A DNA stretch of 64,000 nucleotides from positions 186,001 to 250,000 of the forward strand of contig NZ_CP059735.1 of assembly GCF_000948975.2 (NCBI RefSeq). The letters run 5' to 3'. The first letter of the stretch is position 1. Each line of letters opens with the position of its first letter. The notes under the pieces were generated by a model, which was not told where the DNA came from, searched no databases, and saw only the letters and a program-made list of their open reading frames with translations. Below, one piece after another: positions 52,174 to 61,260 of this stretch. This DNA comes from Thalassomonas actiniarum. Lineage in GTDB: Bacteria > Pseudomonadota > Gammaproteobacteria > Enterobacterales > Alteromonadaceae. Made by a program: the position numbers and the translations under genes.

Positions 52174-53370
52174 TTAGAACGAGCTGAACAGCACTTGTGT
52201 CATCTGTTCGGCGGCGCTTATGGTCTTGGCATTGGCCTGATAGTTGCGCTGGGCGGTCATTAGGTTCACCAGCTCGCCGGTTAAATCGACATTGGAACCT
52301 TCATAGGCACCCGAGCTCAGGCTGCCCAGGGTGCCGCTGTCGGGCACACCCAGCATAGGTGCGCCGGAAGCAAAGGTTTGGGTCCAGGTAGTGTTATCTC
52401 CCTGGCTCAGGCCGTCCGGGTTGGCAAAATCTGCCAGGATGACTTTGCCCTGTAATTTGTCCTGACCGTTGGTGTAGACGCCATAAACCGAACCGTCGTC
52501 GTCTACCCGGATATTTTTCAGTTCACCTGCGCCGTAGCCGTCGGTTTCGTTACGGCTTAAGCTGAAATCGGCGTTGTTCTGGCTCATATCTGTCAGGGAA
52601 AGATCAATGGCCAGGTTATTGGCGCCGTTGGTGACATTATGGGTAAGGTTTACTGCAGCCGCCGGAGTCAGCAGGTTGCCGCTGGCATCAAAAGTTAATG
52701 CCTGGGTTGGCGTGGTGCCAGCCGCTGCGCCGTCGACAAAATAATGGGCATCCCAGGTACTGGTACCGGTTTTAACAAAGTACTGGGTCAGAACGTGCTC
52801 TGTACCCAAGGAATCATAAACCGTGCTGGACTGGGAGTAGTTGTACATATCCGGTTGGATGCTGGCCGGGTTCCAGGCGGTTACCGGTATCGCCGAATCG
52901 GCTTTTAGGTTGGCGGCAAAGTTTACTATGCTGGATTCGCTGGCCTGTAATGTGCCGGTTGCTACCTGTAGATCCGTAACCACACCCTCAAGTAAAGCAC
53001 CGCTGCTGTCCACCGGGTAACCCTGCAATTTGGCGCCGCTGTTGCTGACAATATAGTTGCTGGCATCGCGGTTAAAAGTACCGGCACGGGTATAGGCGGT
53101 TTCACCGTTGTTGTTTAGCACAAAGAAGCCGCGGCCGCTGATGGCCATATCCATAGAGCGGCCGGTATTGATCACTGAGCCGTCGCGGTCAAAGTTGCTG
53201 GAAACATCTGCCACCTCAACACCGCCGGGTAAACCGCCGCTGTAGATAGCGGAGAATTCCGCCCGGCCAGATTTAAATCCGGAAGTATCCACGTTGGCGA
53301 TATTTTGTGAAATCACGTTCAGCTGTTCGTTGGTGGAGCGAAGTCCTGATAAACCTATACTAAAAGACAT
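52174..53370 (-). CDS. flgE: Flagellar hook protein FlgE
   Basis: A 398-residue hook subunit: MSFSIGLSGLRSTNEQLNVI, SQNIANVDTSGFKSGRAEFS at the N-terminus and LTGELVNLMTAQRNYQANAK, TISAAEQMTQVLFSSF at the end. The central domain is Thr/Asn-rich and beta-structured. Follows flgD by nine bases. Confidence 0.95.
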   Translation of the reverse strand: MSFSIGLSGLRSTNEQLNVISQNIANVDTSGFKSGRAEFSAIYSGGLPGGVEVADVSSNFDRDGSVINTGRSMDMAISGRGFFVLNNNGETAYTRAGTFNRDASNYIVSNSGAKLQGYPVDSSGALLEGVVTDLQVATGTLQASESSIVNFAANLKADSAIPVTAWNPASIQPDMYNYSQSSTVYDSLGTEHVLTQYFVKTGTSTWDAHYFVDGAAAGTTPTQALTFDASGNLLTPAAAVNLTHNVTNGANNLAIDLSLTDMSQNNADFSLSRNETDGYGAGELKNIRVDDDGSVYGVYTNGQDKLQGKVILADFANPDGLSQGDNTTWTQTFASGAPMLGVPDSGTLGSLSSGAYEGSNVDLTGELVNLMTAQRNYQANAKTISAAEQMTQVLFSSF

Positions 53371-53379
53371 GGCGGTTCC

Positions 53380-54048
53380 TTAACTGTTATTCTGGCTAAA
53401 TTCTGAGACAGAGAACAGGGAAACACTCCCCATTCCGGTAAGTGCAAGCTGGATATCGCCGCCGCTGGACGGCAGGCTGACTTTTTCCACGTTGCGGTGT
53501 AGCCAGGGGGTCTGGCTGCTGATGTTTTCCCCGTTGTGTACTTCAACTTCAAACAGGTAGGAGTTTTCATCGAGCTCGTCGAGTTCAAAGGCGATTTCAT
53601 CCTGGCTGACATACTGCCAGTCTTGCTCCTGGATCACCTGGCCGTTTAAGTCTTTGATTTTTAACACGACCTTATCGGCGCTGCCGTCAAGCTTGATCAC
53701 ACCCTGGGGTTTTTCCCCCTGCTGGGCCGCAAGCGATGAAGCCGGTACCAGGACGTCTTTGCCGATCAGCGAAGTACTTTGCAGTACCTGCTGGGTGTAC
53801 ATTAAGTCTGCCTGTTCCGTCTGACCGCTGCGCAGGTATTCTATGCCTTCCACCATGGAGAATTCTGCCAGCTGGCTGACATATTCGGTGCCGTCGAGGG
53901 GGTTGAGCGGATCCTGGTTTTGTATCTGGGCGACCATCATTTCCAGGAATTCATTTTTCAAACCAAAAGCTGAGTTGGTGCTGGTGCCGGAAGTCAGGCC
54001 AGAGGCACTGCTGCTGATGCTGGAACTGTCATTAGTAATAGCTGACAT
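53380..54048 (-). CDS. flgD: Hook-cap/scaffolding protein FlgD
   Basis: A 222-residue protein with FLEMMVAQIQNQDPLNPLDG and TEYVSQLAEFSMVEGIEYLR, the FlgD signature. The C-terminal half is an Ig/tudor-like domain (VVLKIKDLNGQVIQEQDW). Caps the growing hook. Confidence 0.93.
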   Translation of the reverse strand: MSAITNDSSSISSSASGLTSGTSTNSAFGLKNEFLEMMVAQIQNQDPLNPLDGTEYVSQLAEFSMVEGIEYLRSGQTEQADLMYTQQVLQSTSLIGKDVLVPASSLAAQQGEKPQGVIKLDGSADKVVLKIKDLNGQVIQEQDWQYVSQDEIAFELDELDENSYLFEVEVHNGENISSQTPWLHRNVEKVSLPSSGGDIQLALTGMGSVSLFSVSEFSQNNS

Positions 54049-54052
54049 GCTG

Positions 54053-54475
54053 TTATCCTTTTCCTAAGCGCAACAAACTTTGCTGCATACTGTTGACCCG
54101 GCGCATCACTTCCACCGAACCTTCGAAACTGCGCGAAGCCGACATCATATCCGCCATTTCATCCACGGCGTTGACATTGGAGTAATAGACATAACCTTCT
54201 TCATTGGCCAGGCTGTTTTCAGGCTCGTAGCGGCGTTCGATGGCTTGCTGCGACTGGGTTACCCCCAGCATCTGTACGCTGGCGCCGGTGACCTGCATTT
54301 CTTCCTGGCTGGTTTGGTAAATCGAGGAGAATACCGGTTTTAATGCGCGGTAGGCCTCCTGTTCGCTGCCGGCGGCAGCATCGGCATTGGCCAGGTTGGA
54401 GGCTACGGTATTTAACCTCAGTGTCTGGCTGCGCATGGCACTGCCGGCAATTTCATAGATGTTGTTAAATGACAT
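54053..54475 (-). CDS. flgC: Proximal rod protein FlgC
   Basis: A 140-residue rod protein: IAGSAMRSQTLRLNTVASNL then ANADAAAGSEQEAYRALKPV, and the end ANVNAVDEMADMMSASRSFE-type segment (YYSNVNAVDEMADMMSASRS). Two bases after flgB, four before flgD. Confidence 0.93.
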   Translation of the reverse strand: MSFNNIYEIAGSAMRSQTLRLNTVASNLANADAAAGSEQEAYRALKPVFSSIYQTSQEEMQVTGASVQMLGVTQSQQAIERRYEPENSLANEEGYVYYSNVNAVDEMADMMSASRSFEGSVEVMRRVNSMQQSLLRLGKG

Positions 54476-54477
54476 AA

Positions 54478-54849
54478 TTAGCGTCCGTCTATTACTTTTT
54501 GTAGACCCTGTATTTTCATGTTCAGGAAGGTAAGGCTGCTCTGAAAATCCATGGCATTGTTATTAAATTTGCTTTGTTCCACGCCCATTTCTGCGGTATT
54601 GCCGTCCAGCGCAGGCTGGTAGGGCACGCGATATTGAGCTTCCATGGACAATTGCGGCACAAAGCCAGAGCCTGAGTTGTTAAACTGTGACTCGACATCC
54701 GCCATGGCGGCTTTAAAGTCATAATCCCGGGCCAGATAACCCGGGGTATCAACATTGGCTAGATTGCTGGCGAGTATTTCGCTGCGCTGCACTCTTGCTT
54801 GTAAGGCATAGGGATGAATGCCCAAGGCTTTATCAAAATTTATCGCCAT
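54478..54849 (-). CDS. flgB: Proximal rod protein FlgB
   Basis: A 123-residue rod protein: AINFDKALGIHPYALQARVQ, RSEILASNLANVDTPGYLAR and the C-terminal AMDFQSSLTFLNMKIQGLQK. First gene of the long flgBCDEFGHIJKL unit, divergent from flgA. Confidence 0.93.
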   Translation of the reverse strand: MAINFDKALGIHPYALQARVQRSEILASNLANVDTPGYLARDYDFKAAMADVESQFNNSGSGFVPQLSMEAQYRVPYQPALDGNTAEMGVEQSKFNNNAMDFQSSLTFLNMKIQGLQKVIDGR

Positions 54850-54896
54850 TACCTGAAAAGTCCTGTGGTTCTGTTATCATAACTCTGCACTTAGGT

Positions 54897-54912
54897 ATCA
54901 AAAGCTGTGCCA
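54897..54912 (-). promoter_or_regulatory. Possible sigma-54 promoter for flgB
   Basis: On the minus strand TGGCAC, five bases, TTGAT: the -24 half is perfect, the -12 half has GA in place of GC. Lies about 50 bases before flgB. Lateral early genes are sigma-54/LafK dependent in vibrios. Confidence 0.35.
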
Positions 54913-55013
54913 CTAATTAAAGGTTTTATATTTCAATGATTTACTTGTTTTTTGGCAAAAAAGGGAAAGCGGAAGCGGAAGGTGTTTTTCCGCAGGGGAA
55001 GCGGTGCTTTTGT

Positions 55014-55712
55014 ATGCGGAAACAGTATTTTTTCCCTGGCTTGTTACTGATAACGGTTTTATTTATCTCGGGTTTTGTCCGGGCGGGAGAATTTGAGCTG
55101 CAAGTGAAAAACGATCTGCAAACTTATGCACAGCAAATGGCATGGCCAGAATACCGGGATGAGATTAATACCTGGCTACCGGGTAAAGCCAAGCAGCTGC
55201 CGGTGTGTGAACAGCAGGTTCAATTTGATTTGGCCAACCAGAGCCGGCCGCCGCTTGGCCGGGTGCATTATCTGATCTCCTGTACCAGCCCTAAATGGCA
55301 GATCAGGGCGCAGGCAAAAATTAAAGTGTGGTTGGATGTTTGGCATGCGAGAAACGACATCGCCGTTGATCAGGTGATCACTGGTGGTGATGTATATCTG
55401 AAAAATATCGAAATCAGCCGCTTAAACCGGGAGTTTTTTACCGCCGGGCAAAAAGTCGAAAACAAACGCAGTATCAGGCGGATACGCGCCGGTAAGCTCA
55501 TTAACGGCGGGCAGTTAAAAAACGTTTATCTGGTGAAGAAAGGTGAAGAAGTGTTGATCCGGGCGCAGCAGGGAAACTTTATTGCCACCATGAAGGGCAC
55601 GGCATTGGAAAATGGCATGTTAGGGGAGAACATCAAGATAGAAAATAACTCCTCGAAAAAGAAAATACAGGCCCGGGTGACTGAAAACGGTATCGTTGAA
55701 ACGTTGTTTTAA
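55014..55712 (+). CDS. flgA: P-ring assembly chaperone FlgA
   Basis: A 232-residue exported protein: signal peptide in YFFPGLLLITVLFISGFVRA and a C-terminal SAF domain (DIAVDQVITGGDVYLKNIEI, AGKLINGGQLKNVYLVKKGE, ending ARVTENGIVETLF). It chaperones FlgI in the periplasm. The ATG at 55014 places the signal peptide at the N-terminus; an in-frame ATG at 54936 would add 26 residues. Here it is split from flgMN by 5.5 kb. Confidence 0.88.
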   Translation: MRKQYFFPGLLLITVLFISGFVRAGEFELQVKNDLQTYAQQMAWPEYRDEINTWLPGKAKQLPVCEQQVQFDLANQSRPPLGRVHYLISCTSPKWQIRAQAKIKVWLDVWHARNDIAVDQVITGGDVYLKNIEISRLNREFFTAGQKVENKRSIRRIRAGKLINGGQLKNVYLVKKGEEVLIRAQQGNFIATMKGTALENGMLGENIKIENNSSKKKIQARVTENGIVETLF

Positions 55713-55834
55713 CCGTTCGGATGTTAGCAGTTTAATGTTTTCTATTACTTATTCAGTCTGGTGCTTTCCCTAAAAATATTTAATAGGGCGCCATATAGGC
55801 GCCCCTGACATGGTAAACAGTCGAGTGACCGGTT

Positions 55835-56458
55835 TTATACCCAACCGGTTGTGTCGTAACCTAAGCCGTCTGAGCCGGCAATAAACTCAACCACATTGTT
55901 GCCACCGAGGAAGAAGTCTTCGATGATTGCACCTGTGTCTATGTTACCGTCGGCGGCATCTGCTTTAGAGGTCACATAGAGGTCATCGCCAATGCGGTAG
56001 ATGGCCAGTTCAGCCGCAGTAATGTCTTGCATAACCAGGGTGTCGTTACCACCGCCGAAGCCGGTTTGGCCTGTCGGGGATTTGTCATCGTTGATGGTAT
56101 CAAAGCCGCTGTAACCCGCTGCCGAATAATAAACATCGTCACCGGTTGCGCCCCATAAGCGGTCATTGCCGTTTTCGCCGACAAGACGGTCAGCGCCGTC
56201 GCCGCCCAACAGCAGGTCATCGCCGTTGCCGCCGAACAGGGTGTCGTTGCCCGTACCGCCGATCAGGGTGTCGTTGTTGCCCATGCCCCAGAGGGTGTCG
56301 TTGCCTGAGCCGCCGTCAATAAAATCTACATAGCCATTACCCTGAAGCTGGTCATTACCACCAAGTCCGCTGATGGAATTTGCCGTTTCACTCCCGGTAG
56401 GCACTAATTGTGAGACATAGACATCATCTCCGTTGGTCAAACCTTGTGCAATTGCCAT
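55835..56458 (-). CDS. RTX repeat protein, type I secretion substrate
   Basis: A 207-residue protein without an N-terminal signal. From about residue 30 to 110 it has around eight GGxGxDxLx calcium-binding nonapeptides (GGSGNDTLWG, GGTGNDTLFGGNGDDLLLGG). The C-terminal 60 residues (YRIGDDLYVTSKADAADGNI ... GLGYDTTGWV) look like the uncleaved type I secretion signal. The start follows AAAGGAG. Divergent from a type I transporter pair, which probably exports it. Too small for an RTX toxin or protease, so perhaps a surface or filament-associated adhesin. Confidence 0.85.
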   Translation of the reverse strand: MAIAQGLTNGDDVYVSQLVPTGSETANSISGLGGNDQLQGNGYVDFIDGGSGNDTLWGMGNNDTLIGGTGNDTLFGGNGDDLLLGGDGADRLVGENGNDRLWGATGDDVYYSAAGYSGFDTINDDKSPTGQTGFGGGNDTLVMQDITAAELAIYRIGDDLYVTSKADAADGNIDTGAIIEDFFLGGNNVVEFIAGSDGLGYDTTGWV

Positions 56459-56804
56459 TTAATACTCCTTTAATTAAATTGTTTTTATTTGGCCGTATAC
56501 AGATATGGAGATCATGGTAAACTTGGCTATCATGACAACTTCCCAATAATCTGCATAGCCGACAGCAACTTAGCACTGTATTTTTTTCTTGGCAAGAGAA
56601 AAAATGTGTATTTTTTATGAGCAAAATATTTATTGATCATGATCAACTTGTGTTCTTGAGCATCCACCCCGGAAAAATTATTATGAGATAATTCTTTTAT
56701 TTGTAATTCAAAATATTACTGCTAGCATGGGCTGTTTATTTTTCTCGGGTGTGAGCAGCAGCCAACAGTTCAAGCCATGACCGCAATAGAAAAAAGGAGT
56801 ATCT
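56459..56804. other. Divergent promoter region of RTX gene and transporter
   Basis: No gene is seen. The 346 bases are AT-rich, with ribosome-binding sites at both ends (AAAGGAG for the RTX gene, AAAAAGGAG for the transporter). No confident promoter box was identified. Confidence 0.5.
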
Positions 56805-58559
56805 ATGCGCCAACCGTCTGATTTAATCCTGGCATTTAGGCAGTGCCGAAAAAGTTTCCTCGCGATTGGTTTGTTCAGCTGCGGTATTAATCTTTTGATG
56901 CTGGTGCCGGCATTTTATATGCTGCAGGTGTATGACCGGGTGGTGACCAGCGGCAGCGGCTCGACCTTGCTGATGCTGACCCTGGTGATGTTGTTTTTAT
57001 TGGCGGGCATGGGGGTACTGGACTGGCTGCGCAGCGTGATCCTGGTCAAAGTCAGCATGAAAATAGGCTTATTGCTGAACCAGAGAATTTTTGACGGCGC
57101 CTTCAAGCAAACGCTGCTCGACGGCAAGGTACAGAACCATTTGCAGCCGATGCAGGATCTGACCGGCTTGCGCCAGTTCCTGTCCGGCAACGGGGTCACC
57201 TCTTTTTTTGATGCCCCCTGGGTACCGATTTATCTGGCGGTGATGTTTTTTATCCATCCGGTTTTTGGCTGGATAGGGTTATTTGCCGCCGTGATCATGA
57301 TTATTTTTGCCCTGCTCAACGAGCATTTCAATAAAGGCGTGCAGCTTGAGGCGAGTCATCATAATGCCCAGGCGGTGAACTATACCATGTCCAGTTTGCG
57401 TAATGCCGAAGTGGTCCAGGCCATGGGCATGCTGACAAATATCCGCCGCCGCTGGCAGCTGTATGCCAGCAAAGCCTTGTATTACCAGGATATCAACGGC
57501 AGGCGTTCGGCGCTGTTTGTTTCCCTCTCCAAAACCGTGCGTTTTATCCTGCAATCGGCGATTTTAGGCGCCGGCGCCTTGCTGGTGATCCAGCAGGAGA
57601 TGACCCCGGGTTTGATGATCGGCGGCTCGCTGCTGCTGGGCAGGGCGCTGGCACCTATCGATCAGTTGATCAATACCTGGAAGCAATTTATCAATGCCCG
57701 CAACCAATATCAGCGCTTGAACCAATTACTGCATGAGCTGCCGTTGGAAGCGGAAAAAACCCCTTTGCCTGTGCCTGAAGGCCGGATAACGGTTGAGCGC
57801 CTGGTGGTGGCAGCCCCCGGGAGCAAGGCGCCGATTTTAAAGGGATTAAACTTTAGCCTCAGGCCGGGGGAGATCTTGGGCCTTATCGGGCCGAGCGCCG
57901 CCGGTAAATCGACCCTGGCGCGGGTATTGCTCGGCATATGGCCGGCCTCTAACGGCAAGGTCAGGTTAGACGGCGCCGATATTTTTTTAAGGCCGGCGGA
58001 TGAGCTCGGTCAGTATATCGGTTATCTGCCCCAGGATGTTGAGTTATTTGAAGGTACCATTGCCGAGAACATTGCCCGCTTTAACCGGGTGGATGCCGAG
58101 GCTGTTCATCTGGCTGCCCGGCAGGCGGGGGTGCATGACATGATCCTGCGCCTGCCCCAGGGCTATGATACTCAAATCGGCAGCGGCGGCAGCTTCCTCT
58201 CCGGGGGGCAAAGACAGCGTATCGGCCTGGCCCGGGCCCTTTATGGGCAGCCGAAACTGGTGGTGCTGGACGAACCGAATGCCAGTTTGGATGAACAGGG
58301 GGAAGTCGCCCTGGAAAAAGCCATCCAGGTCTTAAAAGCCAATAAAACCACAGTGATTATTATTTCCCACCGCAAGCATGTGTTTACCTGTGTGGATACT
58401 TTATTCGTGATGAATGCCGGGGTGATTTCACTCGGGGGGCCAAGGGAGCAGGTGCTGGCAAAATTAAACTCTGTGCCTATGCCTGCGAAAACACCGGCTG
58501 CGCCGTCGAGCCCCGCGCCCGCCGCCCCGGTTTCGGCCAAGATCAATAAGGCGATATAA
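56805..58559 (+). CDS. Type I secretion ABC transporter (PrtD type)
   Basis: A 584-residue inner-membrane exporter: six hydrophobic segments (first NLLMLVPAFYMLQVYDRVV) then an ATPase domain with Walker A GPSAAGKS at about 362-369, the signature LSGGQRQ at about 465 and Walker B LVVLDEPNASLDE at about 485. It lacks the extra N-terminal C39-like domain of HlyB, as PrtD/AprD types do. The last 30 residues are Pro/Ala-rich. Six bases before the fusion-protein gene. It should drive export of the RTX protein through TolC, which is not in the window. Confidence 0.92.
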   Translation: MRQPSDLILAFRQCRKSFLAIGLFSCGINLLMLVPAFYMLQVYDRVVTSGSGSTLLMLTLVMLFLLAGMGVLDWLRSVILVKVSMKIGLLLNQRIFDGAFKQTLLDGKVQNHLQPMQDLTGLRQFLSGNGVTSFFDAPWVPIYLAVMFFIHPVFGWIGLFAAVIMIIFALLNEHFNKGVQLEASHHNAQAVNYTMSSLRNAEVVQAMGMLTNIRRRWQLYASKALYYQDINGRRSALFVSLSKTVRFILQSAILGAGALLVIQQEMTPGLMIGGSLLLGRALAPIDQLINTWKQFINARNQYQRLNQLLHELPLEAEKTPLPVPEGRITVERLVVAAPGSKAPILKGLNFSLRPGEILGLIGPSAAGKSTLARVLLGIWPASNGKVRLDGADIFLRPADELGQYIGYLPQDVELFEGTIAENIARFNRVDAEAVHLAARQAGVHDMILRLPQGYDTQIGSGGSFLSGGQRQRIGLARALYGQPKLVVLDEPNASLDEQGEVALEKAIQVLKANKTTVIIISHRKHVFTCVDTLFVMNAGVISLGGPREQVLAKLNSVPMPAKTPAAPSSPAPAAPVSAKINKAI

Positions 58560-58565
58560 AGTCCA

Positions 58566-59924
58566 ATGAAACTAATCTCTTATCTGAAAAACTTAGTTAA
58601 ATCTACTCCCGTGTCCCCGACCGGGGGCAAGGGGCATGAACTGAATGTTGATGCGACCAGGTACCATAAACTGGGGTACGCTTTTATTGCAGTGATCTTT
58701 GCCGGTTTTGGCAGCTGGTCTGCTTTGGCTCCCCTCGACAGTGCGGTGATTGCACCGGCAACGGTGACGGTAGAGTCTTTTAAAAAGCAGGTGCAGCATC
58801 TTGAAGGCGGCATAGTGAAAAAGATTTATGCCCGCGAAGGGGAGTTTGTGCAAGCGTCTCAGTTACTGCTGGAGTTGGACGATACCCAGATCAAGGTGCA
58901 GCTGCAGTTGCTGGAAGGGGAGTTGCTGACCCTGGGCGCCCAGCAGGCCCGTTTGATTGCCGAGCGGGATAACCTGGCGGAAATTGTTTTTGACAACTTA
59001 CACGACGGCGATCCCAGGATCGCAGAAATACGTAAGGGACAGCAGCATATTTTTGCTACCCGGTTAAGTGTGAAAAACGGCGAAGAAGAGATCCTGCAGC
59101 ATAAAATCAAACAGCTAACGGCCTCGGTGGAAGGGCTTCACGGCCTGATTGCCAGCAAAAACAAAAGGATCCGTTCTTATGAGGCAGAGCTGACGGATCT
59201 GCGAAAGCTAATGCAGCAGGGCTATGCCAATAAAGCGCAAATTCGCCAGTTGGAAAGGGATCAGGCGGAGCTGGAAGGGGAAGTTGCCGAACATAGTTCG
59301 CAAATTGCCGGGATTGAAATTCAGGTGGGGGAAACCCGGCTGGAGATTTTACAGCTGACGAAAAATTTTCAGACGGAAACCGCCGATCAGCTGGATCAGG
59401 TGCACCAGTTGTTGCTGGATAAGCAGGAGCGTTTGCGCTCGCTGCAAGACATACTGGCGCGGACCCGTATCTATGCCCCGGTGGCGGGCAAGGTGTTAGG
59501 TTTGTCGGTACATACTTTGGGGGGCGTGATCAAACCGGGGGCGACGATTTTGGAGCTGGTGCCGCAGGCCGATAACCTGGTGCTGGACGCCCAGGTATCA
59601 CCGGCGGATATCAGCCGTCTGGAACTGGCGCAAGCGGTGGAATTAAGGTTCAACACTTTTAAGAAGGCCGCCACTGTGATCGCCTACGGCGAAGTGGTCA
59701 ATATTTCCGCCGACAGCCTGGTAAATGAAGAAGCGGAGCGGGCGTATTATCTTGCCAGGGTGGCCCTGAGCCGGGAAAGCCTCGACGAGCTGGAAAAAGA
59801 GGGCAAGATCTTATTGCCGGGTATGCCGGCGGAAGTACTGATCAAGACCGGACAGCAAACCTTTCTCGATTATATCCTGCAGCCGGTAACCGATATGCTG
59901 GCCCGTTCTTTTATCGAAGAATAA
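58566..59924 (+). CDS. HlyD-family membrane-fusion protein (PrtE type)
   Basis: A 452-residue adaptor with one membrane segment near residue 38-56 (AFIAVIFAGFGSWSALAPLD). The conserved VQHLEGGIVKKIYAREGEFV lipoyl half-motif follows, then a long coiled coil (about 150-285) and a C-terminal beta-barrel (LPGMPAEVLIKTGQQTFLDY). Bridges the ABC transporter and TolC. Directly follows the transporter gene, as in protease and lipase export operons. Confidence 0.92.
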   Translation: MKLISYLKNLVKSTPVSPTGGKGHELNVDATRYHKLGYAFIAVIFAGFGSWSALAPLDSAVIAPATVTVESFKKQVQHLEGGIVKKIYAREGEFVQASQLLLELDDTQIKVQLQLLEGELLTLGAQQARLIAERDNLAEIVFDNLHDGDPRIAEIRKGQQHIFATRLSVKNGEEEILQHKIKQLTASVEGLHGLIASKNKRIRSYEAELTDLRKLMQQGYANKAQIRQLERDQAELEGEVAEHSSQIAGIEIQVGETRLEILQLTKNFQTETADQLDQVHQLLLDKQERLRSLQDILARTRIYAPVAGKVLGLSVHTLGGVIKPGATILELVPQADNLVLDAQVSPADISRLELAQAVELRFNTFKKAATVIAYGEVVNISADSLVNEEAERAYYLARVALSRESLDELEKEGKILLPGMPAEVLIKTGQQTFLDYILQPVTDMLARSFIEE

Positions 59925-59979
59925 AGGGAGCGGCCAGGCTCTTTTTGCCGGTTAAAGCGGCAAGGCAGGTCAAAATTTG

Positions 59980-59997
59980 CCGGGAGGAAGCTCCCGG
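59980..59997 (+). terminator. Weak terminator after the secretion genes
   Basis: CCGGGAG/CTCCCGG hairpin with a four-base loop, followed by only three T. Confidence 0.5.
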
Positions 59998-60168
59998 TTT
60001 ATGGCCAGGTTTGGGTTTATACGGCTTTTTTCCGGTATAAGACGTCAAATCTACTGCCGAAACACCATGGTATGCCTCTTGCTTAGTTTTAGCTGGAATA
60101 AGTCAATAAATAGAGCGAGTTAAGCTAAATAGAGACTTGTTAGCAGCGAAACAGCAAGGAAGAAGACA

Positions 60169-61137
60169 ATGACATCAATCAATTCAATGAGTTCAGACCC
60201 GGGCGCCATTCACTACCGTCAAACAAATGTCGTCGGCGTCAAATCTGTAGAAAACAAAAATAATGAATTTCAGGCGGTTGCTCCGGTTCCTGCCATCGAA
60301 CAGCAAAAATCATCCGGCGTACCTTTGTCGCAGCAAGGCGTAGTCAACCTGGCTTATCAAATGGGGCCGCTGAAGGAGTTGCCGGAATCCGTTAAAGCCG
60401 GGATGTTGACCAGGGAAGATGCCAAGGCAACGCTGGAAAGCATTGAGCAGGACAGGCTTGCCTATGAAGCCAGCGGCCCGCTGAAGGAAACCCAAGCCCT
60501 GATTTGGGTGAACGGCGAAGTGGTTGCCATGTACGACCAGCAGGGACAAGGCGCTTCCAGAAATTTTGTTGCCGGCGATATCAAGCAGGCCAATGGCGAT
60601 CTCAATGCCCTGATGGATCTGCTTAAAGAAAAATACGGCAGCGATGTGTCGATAGAAACCTTTGCCCCGGGCACGGGCCCCACCAATGCCGAAGCCTTTG
60701 AACTCTTTAACGGCATCAGCTACAGCGATTTTATCAATTCGGAAATCGGCGGCAGAAAGGAAGCGCTTGCAAACGAACAAATGCTCGGTTTGCAAAGGGA
60801 TGATGCGGAGCAAAAACGCCGGATTCTATATGAGCAGGTGCCGCAAACCGCGGTCTTTAAAGTGGGCGGCAGCATAGTGGGCAGCCTTAACGAAAAGGGT
60901 TTTGTCGATATCAATGCCAATATTCTCGAACAGGCGGATGCCAGGGGCATAGACAGAGAGGCTTTGCAGGCTTTTTACAGTTACGACGAGATGAGCAATA
61001 CCGACAGCGATAAGATGCAAGCCATGCTGGAAGATATTTTTGGCGGCGACATTGAAGTACAGCAATTTAGCGGCAGTGATATGCCGTCACTGGGCGCTGT
61101 CCGCAATGATGCCAAAGCCGGGGTGTTGCCCTTATAA
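60169..61137 (+). CDS. Unknown protein between secretion genes and flgM
   Basis: A 322-residue acidic protein (MTSINSMSSDPGAIHYRQTN...) with no signal or membrane segment. The first 60 residues are low-complexity. The rest shows two related-looking blocks: QALIWVNGEVVAMYDQQG with LMDLLKEKYGSDVSIETF, and TAVFKVGGSIVGSLNEKG with MQAMLEDIFGGDIEVQQF. These suggest an internal duplication of a beta-hairpin plus helix unit of about 100 residues. The start follows AAGGAAG. Its position makes it a candidate cargo or regulator linked to flagella. No family recognised. Confidence 0.7.
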   Translation: MTSINSMSSDPGAIHYRQTNVVGVKSVENKNNEFQAVAPVPAIEQQKSSGVPLSQQGVVNLAYQMGPLKELPESVKAGMLTREDAKATLESIEQDRLAYEASGPLKETQALIWVNGEVVAMYDQQGQGASRNFVAGDIKQANGDLNALMDLLKEKYGSDVSIETFAPGTGPTNAEAFELFNGISYSDFINSEIGGRKEALANEQMLGLQRDDAEQKRRILYEQVPQTAVFKVGGSIVGSLNEKGFVDINANILEQADARGIDREALQAFYSYDEMSNTDSDKMQAMLEDIFGGDIEVQQFSGSDMPSLGAVRNDAKAGVLPL

Positions 61138-61197
61138 AGGGTCGGCGGCAGGCTTGCCGGTAAAAATTAAACATTTTTGGTTTTTTGAAAAAATCTA

Positions 61198-61226
61198 TTT
61201 AAGTTTTGTTAAACTGGGGTCGCTCT
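61198..61226 (+). promoter_or_regulatory. Sigma-28-like promoter of flgMN
   Basis: TTTAAG, 15 bases, GTCGCTCT, 34 bases before flgM. Same layout as the flagellin promoter at 44600-44628, so LafS probably drives its own anti-sigma factor. Confidence 0.65.
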
Positions 61227-61260
61227 ATTCAATTAACAGCATTACATAGAAAGCCCCTGA

